Assembly: GCA_030407005.1 (NCBI GenBank)
Contig: JAUDYN010000004.1
Coordinates: 1,984,001-2,048,000 of the forward strand
Length of the DNA stretch: 64,000 bases
Origin: Desarmillaria ectypa
Taxonomy: Eukaryota > Basidiomycota > Agaricomycetes > Agaricales > Physalacriaceae
Direction: 5' to 3'
The position numbers were made by a program, and so were the translations under genes. The notes under the pieces are model-generated. The model was not told where the DNA came from, did no database searches, and saw only the letters and a list, made by a program, of their open reading frames with translations. Below are positions 1 through 10,831 of the stretch, one piece after another. The stretch's first letter is position 1. Each line of letters opens with the position of its first letter.

Positions 1-430
1 ACTTTTCCTGAGACAGGCTACATGTTATATTCTCACTCGCGATAAGTTTAGAAAACCTCGTCTTCGTGTAACTTGTTGCTTCCCCGCGGCAACTTTCGCA
101 TATACAAGTCATTCCGAACACAGAAGCAGAAGATCCCCAGAGCGGATGTCCGACTAAATTTTACTGCGTAATTGCACGTTCTTTCCAATTAGTTTACCAA
201 TCATCGCCTTGTATACTATGTTTTCACTGTCATATTACATTCACCTTCCCTTGTTTTTGCTATCCTCGCTTTCATCTGATTTTTTCATATCCCTTTAAAA
301 CGTCTTCCGTGTATATTCAGACATCTCACATGTAGCACCTCAATACATTCTTCAGATGCTTGCAGAAGTCTAATCGTCCAAGAACATCAGCCCGCTTGAA
401 CAATATTCGATATTCGTACTTACTTAAAAA
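1..430. other. Non-coding stretch downstream of photolyase
   Basis: No reading frame that I can support lies here. It is AT- and pyrimidine-rich and probably holds the 3' UTR of the photolyase gene, whose stop codon is at 431-433 on the minus strand. Confidence 0.5.
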
Positions 431-2628
431 TCACATCTCTCCAGGAGTCTTGAACCGCCTCAAAGCCCTTTCTCTCGTTTCTTTATAGTCAACAATTGGT
501 AAAGGATACCCCAGAGCTCGAGCAGTCTTGGCAGATGGGTTGTGTATCTCTACGAGGAACGATAAGCCCCGTGACGGATGGTACCTGCTAATCAACATAC
601 CGGGAGTCTTGATTGATGCTAACTCCGGAACAAAATGTCTGATAAAATCGCCCTTCGGGTCGGTCTATGCCGACGGTAAGAAAGGATCATAACAAGTCCA
701 GAGACCCTGACCTTGACACTCTGATTGTACGGGTTGAATATCCGGAAATAAGGGCAAGGATCCACACCTGTACTAGCGCACCACTGCCAACCGCCGTTGT
801 TAGATGCAAGGTCGCCGTCAATGAGATTTTCCATGAAGTACTGTAGAACGTAAGTTAGTCATAGAGAGACCATTGTGATACAGGACTGACCCGTTCGCCA
901 ACTCTCCAATCAAACATAAGGTTCTTAGTAAGAAACATAGCAGTAATCATCCTGAGACGGTTATGAATCCAGCCCATTTCTCGGATACACCTCATGGCAG
1001 CGTCGACGATAGGATATCCCGTCATACCGTTCTTCCAGGCCTTCAGCAGTTCGCCATCGGAATCCTTCGAACCCCCCTTCTCTGAAGATTGATGAGCTTC
1101 CCAGACGACGGCGGCATATTTTTCTAGCCATGGTCTGCCCATGCTGACTCTTGGGAAGGTGACAACTAGGTTGATATAGAAATCGCGCCACGCCAATTCT
1201 TGCACCCATCTACCGACCCCCGTCGTCTTTCCTCCATTGACTTTATTGACCCCAAGTAGCTTCATAGTAGCACGAACACATGTGCGCGCAGAAATCACTC
1301 CTGCTGACAGATAAGGACTTCAAGAACACATAAACACATATATGTAATACAAGTGATAATACTGACCTGATACGACTTGTGGCATCACTATCTGCTTCAT
1401 CGCGACGCGTGTCGTACTTGACAATGCGACTAGATATTTTAGATTCTTCCGCACCAGAAGCGAGAGGGTCTGCAGATCCCATTTGAGAAGAGCGCGCTTT
1501 GGTGTGTAAGAACCTATCCAGTATCTAGATCCACTTTAGTTCTACGATTTTATTCAATGAAAAACGACGTACTGAAAGAGCTTTCTCTTCGCCTGCTGGC
1601 CAGACAAGTGCCGTTTTCTCTTTGGTGAGTTCATCTAACTCAAATCCTTCCACAAAAGTTGGTATTGGGCTGTCGAACAAGTTAAAGTACCCGCTGTTCC
1701 GAATTGATTCAGAGTTGGGTTTCGGTGGAGCACAAGCTTCAAGATAATAAGGAAGATTATCGTTTAACTTTACCAACCACCTTCGTTGATACGCCGAATA
1801 GACCTGTGAAATCGAAAGAGATGTCATCAAATTTTCGTGGACAGAAGGTCCTGTTCTTACCACGTAAGGCTTGTTTTCACCGGAAACAATGACGCCAGGA
1901 TCTACAATACATTTGTCATGAACAAAAGTGGCGTTGATTCCGTCCCGCTTGGCCAAAGAGCAAACTTTGATATCACGCCGCATTTCATCGATTTCGTATT
2001 CCATGTTGGCGTAGATTGTAGTGCACTCTAAAGAAGAGAGAAGAGAGACTAGCTTGACGGGAACCAGTCGTCGCACTTTTTCGGTGAGGACCTGCAAAGG
2101 TATATGCAAATAGGACAACGATTTCTGTGCAAGATGTTTATTATTTTCGAAGCAAAGAGTTGGATATAAGTGGCATGCCTGTAAGAAGGAGAGATTTCTC
2201 AACGTAAAGTCTATTCTGCGAGGACTTCGATCATGTGCGACGTAATCTTGAGGGCTGAGAACGAATAACACAATTAAAGGAATATTATCATTCTGAGCTT
2301 GAGCAGAAGCAAGCGATAAAGCCCTGTTGTCATGGACTATATGGTGGGTTCGTGGACTGATACACGGAATCTAAAAAGAAGACTTACTTCTCAAGTCTCC
2401 CATTCTCATCCAGTACACGATAGATTTGCCCTTGGCAGGACTCTTGAGACCATCCTCGACTGCCTTGAGAAGGATCGGGAAAGGTGGATTTGCGTCAACG
2501 GCTGCAGCTGCTTCGTGTGTTGCAATCTTGTTGGGCTTGAATGTAGAAGATGAAGATAGCCCCGTAGTGCGAGTTTTCTTCACGCTGGCAGACGGCGAAG
2601 TACTGAGAGAGCGCGCACGTTTTTCCAT
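431..2628 (-). CDS. PHR1: Class I CPD DNA photolyase
   Basis: Flavoprotein that uses blue light to split cyclobutane pyrimidine dimers in nuclear and probably mitochondrial DNA. The N-terminal alpha/beta domain begins with WMRMGDLR, which an intron with a GTAAGT donor splits from [11 protein letters not shown]. The FAD-binding helical domain shows [14 protein letters not shown] (joined across an intron near 1330), [13 protein letters not shown] near 1200, then [19 protein letters not shown] and [13 protein letters not shown] near 780-960. These are signature segments of class I CPD photolyases rather than (6-4) enzymes. About 600-650 residues with at least four short introns. ATG 2628 is chosen because the frame upstream only opens with in-frame ATGs in a less likely leader; the MMCSF start at 2676 cannot be excluded and would add 16 residues. 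The C-terminus ends [16 protein letters not shown] lies 113 bp upstream of the ATG. Confidence 0.93.
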
Positions 2629-2740
2629 GGTGGTTCGAATAGGAGAAATGATGGTACAAAGGAACGAACACATCAAAACGTTGACGGTTCCATTTTATAT
2701 TTATATTCTTACCGCGTCGATTCAGGATCTCAATCGAGAT

Positions 2741-2746
2741 CACGTG
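2741..2746. promoter_or_regulatory. CACGTG E-box upstream of photolyase
   Basis: Palindromic CACGTG followed by A, in the 128-bp gap between the photolyase ATG (2628) and the DOM34 stop (2757). It matches the core bound by fungal bHLH factors such as Cbf1 and Pho4. Function here is inferred only from position. Confidence 0.3.
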
Positions 2747-2756
2747 AGATGACGAT

Positions 2757-4308
2757 TCATGACGTAGCCTCCTCCGCCTGCTCCTCCTCTTCAGCTTCAA
2801 CAACTTCAATATCCAGTGGGAATGTAAGGATAGCAGCGATTCCAGTCAATTGATTCAACTCTGAAACACAGTCAGACAGTGAACATTCGTAACGAAAATG
2901 AATAGGCCTACGCTGTCCTGACTCATGCATACTCGAAAATATCACCACCTCACCACCCTTTTGTTGGACAGCTTCAACCAGGGCAACATATTTCTTTCTA
3001 GTTTCGGGATTGCTTGCCCTTAGACCAAGTGTTAGTACGCCATGTAAATCGAAATAGATATCTTGCATACCGAAAAAGTTCGTCGGAGATCAGCAACGTA
3101 CCTATAGCGCCACGATCGGCAGCTAAAGAAACATGGTCGCTCCCGTACCAGGCGCGCATTTCGTCGGAGCCTAGCATCTTGAAGAATCTAGGAACTCTTC
3201 AACCAATGTCTGTGCTAGGGGAGGTATGAATAGCTCACTTATCTAATACGATACCTTCACGGGCAAATTTTGTTTCTTTCAGTTGTGAAACGATCTAAAT
3301 ATTTTTTAAGATCAGTTACGATATGGATAAATCATGATACCCACCTCAGGACTCTTCAAGACTTCCACGAGACTATGTACATGCGGGCTGCTCACATGTA
3401 CTCTGACCGTCTTCTCTCTTAGAGCCTTCAGAAGAATCTTGTCTCCTCTTTTCCCAGCCTCGTCCACCATATAAGTGAACACGGAATCGCGCACCCAGCC
3501 AGGACTGGCAATAACAATCGCCTTCAGACCGACATTCGAGTAGGGTATATGCCGGATGAACGAGTCATATATTGATCCGTAGAATTTCTGCAGGGCCTTC
3601 TCATGCTGCGACGCGCCCGATGATGCTGCCTTCCGCGGAATAGAAACCGAGATTCGCTGGGTGACCAGTGTCATATGCTCTGAAAGGAGACAGAATGCTG
3701 CGGTGCCAACACCACACACAACAGCTCCAACTTCAGCGCCTCTTCCGGGAACGATGGACTCCTCCACGCGCGCTAGTGCAACGCTATCCCACCCACCAGC
3801 CTTCTCTATCCGTACATCACGATTGGCTTCAATGTCGAGGGTATGAAATGCTCCCAATTTGACGTATTGATTCTCAGATGTGACTCGACCGGATATATGC
3901 AGTGCAGCGGTATTGGTATTAGCAGATGAGATGTCCGTGGATGTAGAGCCTTCATTTGTTGATGGAGCTGCAGAGGAAGAAAAGTCGACATGGCTGACCT
4001 GCAATGTGAGGTTCACGCGAACGCGTTGTGAATCAATGGATCCGGTTGTAGATATTTTTTGTACTCGTCTGGATGGAGATCAAGGACCGATTGGATTTCA
4101 GATCTAATACGACGCACCGTATAGCAGTGGCCCTTACTAGATCCTGCTCTTGTATTAGATTGTACAAATGCCACATATCTTCGTCATCCTCTGGACGCAG
4201 AGTAACGTGTCCCTGCAACACATTATCAGGAATCAAGTCACAACGTCCAAAGATCAGGAGGAGACATACCGCCCCGTGTTTGTCTATATACTTGTTGACA
4301 AGCTTCAT
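2757..4308 (-). CDS. DOM34: Dom34/Pelota ribosome-rescue factor
   Basis: eRF1-like factor that with Hbs1 dissociates stalled ribosomes in no-go and nonstop mRNA decay, in the cytoplasm. The start [12 protein letters not shown] is the classic Pelota N-terminus; after an intron of about 57 nt the Sm-like domain continues with [20 protein letters not shown]. The middle domain contains [19 protein letters not shown] and a long helix with [14 protein letters not shown]. Domain 3 shows [29 protein letters not shown] and [15 protein letters not shown]. The protein ends in an acidic Glu-rich tail (EEATS), as in other Pelotas. No GGQ motif is present, as expected for Dom34 rather than eRF1. About 400 residues, four or five introns. 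Its ATG lies 124 bp from the divergent PLP1 ATG. Confidence 0.93.
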
Positions 4309-4432
4309 AACCAGTTACAGGGTATCCAGAGTCATATGTATAAGCAGAATGGATATGTACAGATAAGATGATGTACAAGGGGAAAGGAGATGATTTCCTT
4401 TTTGGAACTGTGATAGTTGTTGATCTCGAACA
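4309..4432. promoter_or_regulatory. Shared divergent promoter DOM34/PLP1
   Basis: Only 124 bp separate the two divergent start codons, so both core promoters and 5' leaders must lie here. I see no TATA box. GATAAG occurs near 4361. Confidence 0.5.
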
Positions 4433-5438
4433 ATGAACAGGTGCGTCTCTCGCGCATCGTCCTCGGCTGGCCTCATATCTATCATCTATCCTGGCAGTAA
4501 TAAAAGAATTGAAACTCTCGCTGCTCGCCTGGTAGAACCTAACAGTCTTCGCGACAGGGCACAGGATTCCGACGACGACGACGATGAGACACTCTTTGCA
4601 GAACTAGAAGCCGAGATAGAGAATGACGGGAACTACGCCATGAGAGAACAAGGCCTTGAGGTTCTCAAGAGAGGGTAAAGTGCTATCATTGCCTGCAGTC
4701 GTCCATCCTATCGCTGATGCACTCTGTAGAATAGAAAAGATGCAGGCAATGAAACAAAATCAGCATGGCTCGTACACGGAAATTTTCGACGAGAAAGAGG
4801 TTATTCGGGTTACCGCGTCAGTCAAGGATAAATGTATCCGTGTCATTACTGAGATCTTTCCTCCTAGACAAGAACCTAAATCTGTTATCCATTTCTACCA
4901 TTCGAACTTCAAACGGTGCGAAATCATGGACAAACATCTTGCTGTAAGTGTACGCCGATAGTTTTCAGGGGTTGATATCAAGGCGAGATTATAGGCCTTG
5001 GCACCTAAATATTTTAATACCCGCTTCATTCGAGTTTTCGTCGAGAACGTACCGTGGCTGGTCGAGAAGCTTGTTATCAAGGTCCTGCCTTGCGTGATAT
5101 GCTTCATAAATGGAACGACGAAGGATCGGTAAATGCTCTTAGCAGCCTTCGCTCCAAGACAATGCTAACAGCGAATAGGGTGACAGGCTTCGAAGAGCTT
5201 GGGAACATCGACGCCTTTACGACCGCTATGTTGGAGCTGAGATTATCCGTGTCAGGTCGGTCTCTTTACAAGATTCTAGGTGTATGTTTTCGTAATTGAC
5301 CAGAACCCTCCAGGCGTATTACAAAAGCAACAGCCCTCCGGCGTTAATGACATTTACAACGTGTCTTCCTCGAGTGCCATACGCACTAAAAGGAAAGAGC
5401 AGGATGATGATCGTGATATATTCGATCTGGACGATTGA
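4433..5438 (+). CDS. PLP1: Phosducin-like thioredoxin-fold protein (PLP1/TXNDC9)
   Basis: Cytosolic co-chaperone of the CCT/TRiC chaperonin needed for tubulin and actin folding. The thioredoxin-like domain is clear: VIHFYHSNFKRCEIMDKHL, then after an intron ALAPKYFNTRFIRVFVENVP and WLVEKLVIKVLPCVICFING, then VTGFEELGNIDAFTTAMLE. The usual CxxC is absent, as in this family. The C-terminus ends in an acidic DDDRDIFDLDD. The N-terminal part has an acidic run (DSDDDDDETLFAELEAEIE). Codons 1-2 plus two bases (ATGAACAG) are followed by GTGCGT, and 4441-4497 looks like a 57-nt stop-free intron; splicing gives MNSNKRIETL, retention gives 19 extra residues in frame. About 215-235 residues. Confidence 0.9.
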
Positions 5439-6165
5439 ACCCTCGGTGTTAACGCTGGTCGAATCAGAGCCTCTGGGTTGCCTCGAGACGGTCTGGGGAC
5501 GTAGGGTATCAATTGTGTTTGGAATGTTTTCCATACCACGTCCTATTTTGATGCGGCGTTTGGCCCACTTGGATTCTAGACTTGAGACGAGGTCCGGATT
5601 CACTCCTCGATTTTCAAGTTGATATTTTGGAGGCGTGTCTCTTGTTGTACCCATATTGTTTTAACTTGTGTCTTGTTTCTGGATAATAAAAAATAGCTAG
5701 CATTCTTTGTTGTTGTGAATGACTGCCGCCAATTCGACAGGGGACCTCGGGCATTCTGGACCCCATCCATATATTTCTTGTCGTAATATGTGTCCGACGA
5801 TATGAAGAGTTGTTAGATGCCGACGGATTTAAAGAAACCAAGTCTTTGCCCGCGCAGAACCTAAAGTACTAATCAACCTTGCCCCTCTTCTGCTCTGAAA
5901 GAAAAGTCATGCTTCTGGTCCTGTGCAAATGTATTCGTTTGACCGCGCGAAATCAAGAAGGAAAGATGGTGAAATATGAATGGAAACCGATAAGCAAGGT
6001 ATCAAAGTCGTTGCTGACGACCGCTAGTAAGACTTGAAATTTTTTCGACGCAATCTTAGTCTACGCGATAATTTGTGATCACATGACTTTCCAGGATTGA
6101 CTCGATTCGGACATTGAGATGGGCGTTCAGAATCATCATCGTTGTTTTCCAATATCTGAGGAACC
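5439..6165. other. Intergenic region, PLP1 to FRS1
   Basis: Two plus-strand genes flank this 727-bp gap. The only ORFs are short and lack coding character. It should hold the PLP1 terminator and the FRS1 promoter; I see no strong motif. Confidence 0.5.
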
Positions 6166-8540
6166 ATGCCTACCGTCGCTGTGGACAAAGCTGAGCTCTG
6201 GGAGAGACTAGGGCAGGAATTCTGTATGGCCTCCTGTTCCACGCTTGAACTGTCAACTGATTTGTCGCTCAGCTACGGAGGATTTCGATGCGTTATGCTT
6301 TGAATATGGTTTGGAACTCGACGAAGACGTACGCATTCTGCACTACATTTGGATGTATTCGTGGTCTTACATTTTTTGCTAGACCACTGAAGAGGTTGAA
6401 GAAGCCATCAAGAAGGGATTACCTGCTGAACGTCCTGTGCGTTCCGTACCGCATCCATCTCAAGTCCATTCAGTTCTTACTCCATCCTTCAGCAACTGAA
6501 AATCGAAATACCAGCCAACCGGTACGTATATTTTACTCCCATTCATCCGAGCCCTATACCTCTATTCTAGATACGATCTTCTCTGCATCGAAGGCATCGC
6601 AAGAGCACTCAAAGTCTTCCTGGAGAAAGCCAAAGCACCACAATATAAACTTGTTTATCCTCCAGGTGGAGATTCTGGTCTTCTGACGGTGTCTATACAC
6701 CCGGAGGTGAGCCCTGTCTCCCAGTCCAAAGTCTTCTTGCGATTTAACATATTCAGACCAAAAAAATCCGACCCTACTTCGCCTGCGCAATTCTGCGCGA
6801 CATCAAGTTCACCCCGCGATCCTATGCCTCGTTCATCGATCTGCAGGACAAGTTACACCAGAACATTTGTAGAAGACGACAACTGGTCGCCATCGGCACA
6901 CATGATCTGGATACACTCCAAGGGCCTTTCAGATACGAGGCACGTCCACCCCAAAATATCAAGTTTGCACCGCTCAATAAGGACACGGAATATACCGCTG
7001 AAGAGCTGATGTCGGTGTACGAGGTACGTTACATTTCTTTTCGCCTAGAGCAAAAGGTGAATCTGGAATCAGTCGGATAAACACCTCTCGAAATATCTTC
7101 ACATCATTCGCGATTCTCCGGTTTACCCTATCATATACGATGCTAAAGATCGTGTTCTGTCGATGCCCCCGATAATCAACTCCAACCACAGTAAAATCAC
7201 GTTGGATACGAGAAACGTTTTCATCGACGTTACTGCTACGGATAAAACTAAGTTGGATGTCGTTGTGAACATTGTTGCTACAATGTTCTCAGAGTATTGC
7301 GCCGAACCTTACACGTAGGAGCTTCCTAATTCATCTTAATGCCAAAAGTGCCTCATATTTTTCCAGGGTCGAGCCCACTAAAATTATTACATCGACAGGG
7401 GAGACTACCATTTCACCCAGCCTCACACCCTGCGAAACAATTGCACACTCCTCGTATATTAATTCATGTACAGGGCTCGGCCTCACCACGGACCAGGTCG
7501 TTTCACTATTACAAAAAATGTCACTGGAAGCGACTGTGGCCGCCGAGGATCCAATGAAAGACACGATCAATGTACGGATCCCTGCAACGCGACCGGACAT
7601 CCTACACGAGTGCGACATCATGGAAGATGCAGCAATTGCTTACGGCTTTAATAACCTACCCCACACCTTCCCCAGCACCACAACAGTTGGCCAGCCATCG
7701 GCTATCAGCAAGCTAAGCGACATCATTCGAGTCGAATGGGCCTTGGCTGGGTGGGTCGAGGTGCTGCCTCTTACATTGGTGCGGATGCAACCAGTACAAG
7801 TCTATTGCAACATGCTAATGAGCACAACTCGACAGTGCTCCCTCGAAGAAAATTTCTCCTATCTCAATCATACTGATCTCAAATACACTTCTACGGCAGT
7901 ACGCATCGCTAACCCCAAAACCCTTGAATTCCAAGTCGTGCGCACAACTTTGATCCCAGGGCTACTTAAGACGGTTCGTGAGAATCGTTCTCACGCACTT
8001 CCGATCAGGATTTTCGAGACCGGTGATGTGGTAGTCAAGGATCTCTCCCGGGAGAGGCAGACACGAAACATCCGACACGCGGGTGCGGTGTGGTGCAACA
8101 AGAGTGCCGGGTTCGAAGTTGTGCATGGAGTGCTGGATCGTGCCATGAAGATGCTGGAAGTGCCGAGGATTGGGAGTGAGGAGTATGAGAAAGAGACAGG
8201 GTATTACTTGAAGGAGACAGCGGGTGAGTGCAGTGATGAATTGATCTCGTGTATAACGATAATAAACGGCGGCGATGGTCTAGATCCTGCATACTTCCCT
8301 GGACGTGCGGCGACGATATACTACCGACCGCCGCCGGTGAAGCATGGCGTGCTGACAGATTTGAAGCACAAAGTGGGAGCGGCGCTGCATGCGAAGAGGG
8401 ACATGGAACTAGGAACGTTGGGAGTGTTGCACCCGAGCGTACTCGAAAAATTCGATATTGGCTACCCGTGCTCTGCCGTCGAGTTCACCCTTGAGCCGTT
8501 TAAGAAGGAGATGAAGGGAACTTGGACTAACGATGCATGA
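6166..8540 (+). CDS. FRS1: Cytosolic phenylalanyl-tRNA synthetase beta subunit
   Basis: Beta subunit of the (alpha-beta)2 PheRS; carries the B3/B4, B5 and tRNA-contacting domains while the alpha subunit holds the active site. [19 protein letters not shown] joins across an intron to [19 protein letters not shown]. Later come [80 protein letters not shown] and [20 protein letters not shown]. The B5 region is in exon 7345-8540 ([30 protein letters not shown]) and the C-terminal part has [20 protein letters not shown] and [17 protein letters not shown]. Two introns inside the long open exon are stop-free and 3n long: 7779-7835 and 8224-8283. About 590 residues after splicing, matching the family. 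The partner subunit lies at 56984-58970. Confidence 0.94.
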
Positions 8541-8715
8541 TGGGGAAACAAATGACGATAATATAACAGAAATAAATATAGAAGAGGTGCGAAAGAAGTG
8601 TCGTTGTCATGTGTACTCCTCGCCGCTGGAGGATGCGCGATACTCTGAATGTGAATAACGTCTAGAAACATAGATTAGAAAAAACGACCCGTTGGCGCAG
8701 AGACAAAAGAAAGAC

Positions 8716-9225
8716 CTACTTAGTGATGCGCGATAGGTGTGCTCGGTTGGCATTCCTAATCAGCCGGTTGATACGCTGACAGCTCTCCATCCTGGACTGC
8801 ATGATAGACTCGTACATGTCCAGCACACGAAGGCTGTGTGTCGGACGACGGGGCAACGCGGCGAGCTTTATTTTCAAGCCCTTCTTCCGCCTAATCCAGA
8901 GGGACGAATGTGGCGACTTCGGCGATGGGAGTTCAGGAGAAGATGTAGGCGAGGGGCGTGGGGAAGGACTCTCGTCATCATCATCCAAGTCCTGCAGCTC
9001 AGCACGAGTCCGACGGATCCACATGCGCTCCTGCTGGTAGAACGAGACCAGGGAGTCGAGGCTGGTGAGCGACGAGCGTAGGACGGGAATTATTTCGTTC
9101 ATTGGGGGGTAAACAGTCATTGAGGCTTTTGGTGGAGACGGCGGGGTATATAAAGCATAGCAGAGGCTGGACGGTGTTAAGTTCGAACTAGGCGTCAAAT
9201 TCTGCGTCATACTAGCTAGTTCCAT
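8716..9225 (-). CDS. Hypothetical protein, single exon
   Basis: I do not recognise this 169-residue protein. It has an ATG start, no intron, a Ser/Pro/Asp-rich middle (DDDDESPSPRPSPTSSPEL) and basic, possibly helical ends (WIRRKKGLKIKLAALPRRP; INRLIRNANRAHLSRITK). There is no signal peptide or membrane segment. The C-terminal half could be a short helical interaction module. It lies convergent to FRS1 (175-bp gap) and divergent from EMC10. Coding status rests on frame length and a plausible start only. Confidence 0.5.
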   Translation of the reverse strand: MELASMTQNLTPSSNLTPSSLCYALYTPPSPPKASMTVYPPMNEIIPVLRSSLTSLDSLVSFYQQERMWIRRTRAELQDLDDDDESPSPRPSPTSSPELPSPKSPHSSLWIRRKKGLKIKLAALPRRPTHSLRVLDMYESIMQSRMESCQRINRLIRNANRAHLSRITK

Positions 9226-9609
9226 AGGACGTAAGACAGAACGGGATCGCCTGGCGCGTGTCTGGACTGGGGAAACCTCAGGATTACATAGCCGGTCGAT
9301 GACTTTAAGTGGTCCAGACTAGCCGACTAGGCACTTTTGAAGCGTGCCAAAGATCCTAGCCAGATGGGATTTCGATATCAAGATTCTGTGAACCGATACA
9401 GAATGATATCGTCAACCGGCAGCAATCTTACTAGCCAATAGATTTCAATAGAACAACGGAGGCGAATACAAGCCAACAAAAGACAATGCATATGTCAACC
9501 AGACGCATCCACGGCAACCTAGACCACGAAAGTCACGTGTTCGTCACCCACGAATCAGAACCTCTGATCCACTTTCGGAGTGGCTGTGTTACTTCCTCAT
9601 CTTGTGCCC
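9226..9609. promoter_or_regulatory. Divergent intergenic region with CACGTG
   Basis: This gap of 384 bp separates the start of the small unknown gene (-) from EMC10 (+). A CACGTG palindrome sits at 9534-9539, 71 bp upstream of the EMC10 ATG. GATATC-type half-palindromes occur at 9370-9415. Confidence 0.35.
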
Positions 9610-10466
9610 ATGGTCATGGTCTTCAGGACCGCTCTCGTTGCTGTCGCCGCCATCATTCATGTTGCCGCAGCCCTCGATGTATTTCATCGTGTCGTACATC
9701 CTGACCTTGATGAACAGCCTTTCTCTCTCCGTGGCCAGCTCCTTCTCGACGACGACACGGCCTTTACACCATCACCCTCTTTCTCCAGTGACCTCTTTTC
9801 TTTCGCCCAGAAACTGAAAGAATTGAACCTCGATAATGATCGCGCCTCCTACCAGGTGGCCCTAGATCGTTCAGCCCACTGGGAATTTTCGTCTGTAAAA
9901 TTCGTACGTTCCAGGTCTAATCGTAATCTAGATCCTCCGCTCATACGCGTCTCTAAGTGTCATCTTGCTCAGCCATTTGCTGAAGACCTGATACTCCATA
10001 CATCTTCGGTAGACTCATCAATACCGTACGCTATTGATTATTTTGTATCGCCAATACCCCAAGATGGATCCTGTCCAAAGACATTTTGGGTAGATACCTC
10101 CCGCGCCGGTCCTATAAAGACAACAATCACTCGTCGCCCAAGACACTTTCCACCCTTGTGAGTATTTACGAATACGCGAATTGGAACCGTGTCCGCTTCC
10201 ATCCTACTGTTCTATCGCTCATCGTTATCTTCTGTATTCAGACCTGAACTTCGAACTCCCCCACCTCTGACGCCACAAGGCGAACCCGTGCAGCTCCCCG
10301 AAGAAAAAAGTTTCTTCCAGAAGTATTGGATGTACATTGCTGCGGTCCTCATCGCTCTTAGTATGTTACCTTTTAAGTTTTTTTTACCCCCGAGCTATCC
10401 ACTGATCATCTTCCAGCACTTTCAGGTGGCGCTCCAGAAGAGGAAGGGGCTAGACGTCCGGCGTGA
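9610..10466 (+). CDS. EMC10: ER membrane protein complex subunit 10
   Basis: Subunit of the EMC insertase in the ER membrane. The first ATG, at 9610, gives a signal peptide (MVMVFRTALVAVAAIIHVAA) directly before LDVFHRVVHPDLDEQPFSLR, a typical EMC10 opening. A lumenal beta-rich domain follows. An intron with a GTGAGT donor then joins HFPP to LPELRTPPPLTPQGEPVQLP. The C-terminal tail EEKSFFQKYWMYIAAVLIAL is the single membrane anchor. The last intron (donor GTATGT) joins IAL to TLSGGAPEEEGARRPA and a TGA at 10464-10466. About 245 residues, normal for the family. ORFs that run on past 10466 in other frames are shadows. Confidence 0.8.
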
Positions 10467-10831
10467 TATTCACTACCGAGATTCGACATCACATCTACCC
10501 TGCATTCCCGGGCTTTATTATGTTTTCTTTGGTCATCGGGATCTATGCAGGATCGCAGATTCTATCGTGTCCTGCGCATACTCCAATACATTTCTTGTTC
10601 ACCGCGCCTTTGCTGCCAGCAATGCGCAGCCTTAGTGCGGTTGCCTAGTATACTAATGTCTGGCGTGGAAGCGATGCGAAACTTGTCCGAGAACAAGTTC
10701 CTGATACAATGGTTCAGCCAAACATAGACAAGCATGCCGATCACAGTAGCGGGGTGCCGTGTCTCTTTTGAGTCTGATTCTCGTAGACAGATTCGACTAT
10801 TGTGCCCAGCCGGTCTCAGATCCTACCACTC
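10467..10831. other. Intergenic region, EMC10 to hydrolase
   Basis: About 365 bp between two plus-strand genes. The short ORFs here have no coding support. It presumably carries the EMC10 terminator and the hydrolase promoter. Confidence 0.4.
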